DNA of 7,827 nucleotides from Lachnospiraceae bacterium (GTDB lineage Bacteria; Bacillota; Clostridia; Lachnospirales; Lachnospiraceae): assembly GCA_017463035.1 (NCBI GenBank), contig JAFTPY010000315.1:1-7827 (forward strand), given 5' to 3'. Both the position numbers and the translations under genes were made by a program. Below, piece after piece: positions 6,125 through 7,827 of this stretch; position 1 is the first letter of the stretch, and each line of letters opens with the position of its first letter. The notes beneath the pieces were generated by a model that was not told where the DNA came from, ran no database searches, and worked only from the letters and a program-made list of their open reading frames with translations.

Positions 6125-7003
6125 TTATAGGTTTGTTCCGGTACGACTTTTGCGATACTCCGACGGTGTTATATTCATGATTTGGAGAAATGCGCGATTA
6201 TAATAGCTGATATTGTTGAATCCGCAGGAGAGTGCAATATCGGTTATTTTTTTATCGGTATGAGTAAGCTCCGTACAGCTTTGCAGAATACGATAACGCA
6301 CCAGATAGCGAAAGGGGGTTAGTCCGGTCAGATGTTTAAAGGAACGACAAAATTGTGCCTCGCTTAACGGGACAAGGGCGGCCAGCTCTTCTAAGGTTAT
6401 GTTCCGCTGATAGTTGTCATGGAGATAAGAAACCGCACCGGACAATTGCTTCGAAAGTGCATGAAGTGCAGGCGTTGTATCAAGCTTGACAATATGATGC
6501 CGGTACAACTCGCTCCAAATCAGAAGAGAATTGCCGCGAATAAAGAGTTCATCGGTGGTCTCACTATGAAAGATTTGCAGTAAATAATGCAAAATGTTTT
6601 TGTGCCATGGGACGGAATGATGTAAAACCAAAGCATAAGAAAGATTGTTATGCATAATCGGGAGTACATATGTGTTATAGGCTAATGTTTCAAAGGAAGA
6701 AAAAATCAGTTCCGGAGAGAATACAAATGCCCGGAAGGAAACCGGTTCGGAGGAATTGCTTGTGGCATAATGTAATAATCCCGGCGGAATAAAGATACCG
6801 TCACCGGAATGCAAGAGAAAAGAACATTCCTCTATATGAAAAAGGAGGTCACCCTCTAAGAGAAACAAAAACTCCATTTCATTGTGCCAATGCAAATATA
6901 ATGCAGGTTCTGCATCCTTACGTACCTCCGTGTAGTGAAGGGAATAGGGGGCGGATGCGGTTTGGTGGGATACGGTTTCATAAAGTGTGGTATTATGCGA
7001 CAT
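6125..7003 (-). CDS. AraC-family transcriptional regulator with N-terminal cupin domain
   Basis: The 292-residue protein has the standard AraC build. An N-terminal cupin-like sensor covers about 35-100, with LHWHNEMEFLFLLEG (37-51) and the SGDGIFIPPGLLHYA turn (66-80). The C-terminal DNA-binding domain covers about 187-286, with a first helix-turn-helix near 203-223 (ITLEELAALVPLSEAQFCRS) and a second near 253-275, including the signature IALSCGFNNISYYNRAF and then TPSEYRKS. AraC-type regulators of sugar genes usually bind a sugar in the cupin domain and activate nearby promoters; the ligand here is unknown. ATG 7003 is chosen because AAGGAG (7012-7017) lies 8 nt upstream on this strand; an in-frame ATG at 7102 has no such site and falls inside the probable promoter. 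The gene is divergent from GH31 and upstream of GH13 on the same strand, so both are likely targets. Confidence 0.92.
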   Translation of the reverse strand: MSHNTTLYETVSHQTASAPYSLHYTEVRKDAEPALYLHWHNEMEFLFLLEGDLLFHIEECSFLLHSGDGIFIPPGLLHYATSNSSEPVSFRAFVFSPELIFSSFETLAYNTYVLPIMHNNLSYALVLHHSVPWHKNILHYLLQIFHSETTDELFIRGNSLLIWSELYRHHIVKLDTTPALHALSKQLSGAVSYLHDNYQRNITLEELAALVPLSEAQFCRSFKHLTGLTPFRYLVRYRILQSCTELTHTDKKITDIALSCGFNNISYYNRAFLQIMNITPSEYRKSRTGTNL

Positions 7004-7026
7004 ACGGATATCTCCTTGTATGGTGG

Positions 7027-7102
7027 AAATCGAAAACGATTTATCTTTTCTCAGGTGTAATTGAGATAAAATTACGTTATCACGATTTGACACAGATGTC
7101 AA
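7027..7102 (-). promoter_or_regulatory. Probable araC promoter with two 6-4-6 palindromes
   Basis: On the minus strand a perfect -35, TTGACA (7097-7102), lies 17 bp from a weak -10, TAACGT (7074-7079). The -35 is one arm of a perfect palindrome, TTGACA (7087-7092) and TGTCAA (7097-7102) with a 4-bp centre. A second palindrome of the same geometry, AAATCG (7027-7032) and CGATTT (7037-7042), lies exactly 60 bp away, between the promoter and the ribosome binding site. These are candidate operators, possibly for autoregulation. The promoter call rests on pattern only. Confidence 0.45.
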
Positions 7103-7116
7103 TATAGTGTTAGCTT

Positions 7117-7199
7117 TTGCAAAGATAAATAAAGCGATGGGAAGGGTTACTATGATATACTTGAATTAAATACAGAGCGTAGGAAGGAAAGGAACTATT
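7117..7199 (+). promoter_or_regulatory. Probable activator-dependent promoter and ribosome binding site of the GH31 gene
   Basis: TGATATACT (7153-7161) is an extended -10, but no -35 resembling TTGACA lies at the right distance (AGCGAT at 7133-7138). Lack of a -35 is common in promoters that need an AraC-type activator. AAAGATAAA (7121-7129), just upstream, is an exact inverted copy of TTTATCTTT (7040-7048) on the araC side. The Shine-Dalgarno site AAAGGAA (7188-7194) ends 5 nt before the ATG. Confidence 0.45.
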
Positions 7200-7827
7200 A
7201 TGGGCAAAATAGTGTTAGAAAAGGACCGACTTGTTTTTCAAAGAAGAGACGAGTTAATTGTGATTGAGGGCTACGGAAAGGATTGTCTCCGGTGTCGTGC
7301 CACAAGAAACAACAAAGTATCGGACGAGAGCTGGACGTTGCTTCCGCCTGTGACAGAAGCAAATTGTGTGGTGGAAGGGGATTCTTCCTTTGCAACGATT
7401 ACCAACGGGGATGTGAAAGCGACCATTGAAGCCGGATTTCCGTGGTACGGCGGTATCGTGTGCTTTTACCGGAAGGACAAGCTGATATTAAAATCCAAAT
7501 TTGAAGGGGATTATGTGAACAAATACATCCATACGGAAGGTGACCATTATGCTACGAAGGTAATCTTTGAGGCGAATGAGGGCGAACATTTCTACGGTCT
7601 CGGTCAGGAAACGGAGGATGCCTTTGACCGGAAGGGTAGTACCTGTAATTTGGTGCACTATAATACCAAGTCTGCCATTCCGTTTTTATATTCCTCGTTA
7701 GGGTACGGCTTTTTCTGGAATAACCCGTCGCCGGGACGTTGCGAAACTACGAGAAACCATACCATGTGGTGCAGTGACAGTACCTATCAGGCGGATTACT
7801 TGGTATTTGCGGGAGATACGCCGGCGG
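7200..7827 (+). CDS. GH31 alpha-glycosidase (alpha-xylosidase or alpha-glucosidase), N-terminal part, cut by window end
   Basis: The frame from ATG 7200 stays open for 209 codons to the window edge; the start is backed by AAAGGAA just upstream. The visible part is the N-terminal beta-sandwich of GH31 enzymes. Signature pieces are LRCRAT (30-35), GEHFYGLGQE (128-137), FDRKG (142-146), then YNTKSAIPFLYSSLGYGFFWNNPSPG (154-179), which matches the IPF..SS.GYGF.WN.P pattern of the family. The catalytic barrel with its two Asp residues lies beyond the window, so alpha-xylosidase and alpha-glucosidase cannot be told apart; the GYGFFWNNP form resembles alpha-xylosidase-type members as I recall them. 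No signal peptide is present, so the enzyme is probably cytosolic. It is divergent from the AraC-family regulator across a 196-bp promoter region and is its most likely target. Confidence 0.85.
   Translation, partial: MGKIVLEKDRLVFQRRDELIVIEGYGKDCLRCRATRNNKVSDESWTLLPPVTEANCVVEGDSSFATITNGDVKATIEAGFPWYGGIVCFYRKDKLILKSKFEGDYVNKYIHTEGDHYATKVIFEANEGEHFYGLGQETEDAFDRKGSTCNLVHYNTKSAIPFLYSSLGYGFFWNNPSPGRCETTRNHTMWCSDSTYQADYLVFAGDTPA

Noticed and set aside
7021..7045. Catabolite-responsive element (cre) around the AAATCG/CGATTT palindrome
   Set aside because: The outer TG and CA bases and the central CG of the cre consensus are not in register.
7004..7102. Earlier in-frame ATG for the AraC regulator at 7102
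   Set aside because: It lies in the probable promoter and has no ribosome binding site; ATG 7003 has AAGGAG.

Overview
The window looks like a carbohydrate-utilisation region from a gut-type Clostridia bacterium, most likely Lachnospiraceae. The protein sequences resemble Ruminococcus/Roseburia-type enzymes, Shine-Dalgarno sites are strong (AGGAGG, AAAGGAG), base composition is moderate and most genes end in TAA. The genus cannot be read from the sequence alone. No tRNA, rRNA, CRISPR array, IS element or phage gene was seen.

Layout: (1) 1-1162, +, the 3' part of a GH10 xylanase with two tandem C-terminal carbohydrate-binding modules, followed by a clear Rho-independent terminator (1179-1212). 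(2) 1232-1762, +, a GNAT acetyltransferase reading frame broken by two in-frame nonsense codons but no frameshift. (3) 1856-4067, +, a two-gene operon: a cellobiose 2-epimerase (AGE family) and a GH26 beta-mannanase, 10 nt apart and neither with a signal peptide. It ends at a long hairpin (4114-4188) that probably terminates transcription from both sides. (4) 4209-5927, -, an intracellular-looking GH13 enzyme of the neopullulanase/cyclomaltodextrinase type with an unusual linker and C-terminal helical tail. (5) 5928-6124, a 197-bp regulatory stretch with a near-consensus extended -10 promoter and several perfect inverted repeats. (6) 6125-7003, -, an AraC-family regulator with a cupin sensor domain. 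(7) 7004-7199, a divergent promoter region. (8) 7200-7827, +, the first 209 codons of a GH31 alpha-glycosidase, cut by the window edge.

How the genes may work together: the epimerase and cytosolic GH26 fit the known mannobiose route, in which oligomannosides are cut to mannobiose inside the cell, mannobiose is epimerised to mannosyl-glucose, and a GH130 phosphorylase (not in this window) finishes the job. GH10 would attack xylan outside the cell. GH13 and GH31 act on alpha-linked glucans or alpha-xylosides, and the AraC protein sits between them as their probable regulator. The region therefore joins tools for xylan, mannan and alpha-glucan.

The points most worth a second look are the GH13 C-terminal extension, the two-stop GNAT pseudogene, and the dense set of palindromes before GH13 and between araC and GH31. 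I found no clear sign of a wholly new system; the novelty is in details of known families.
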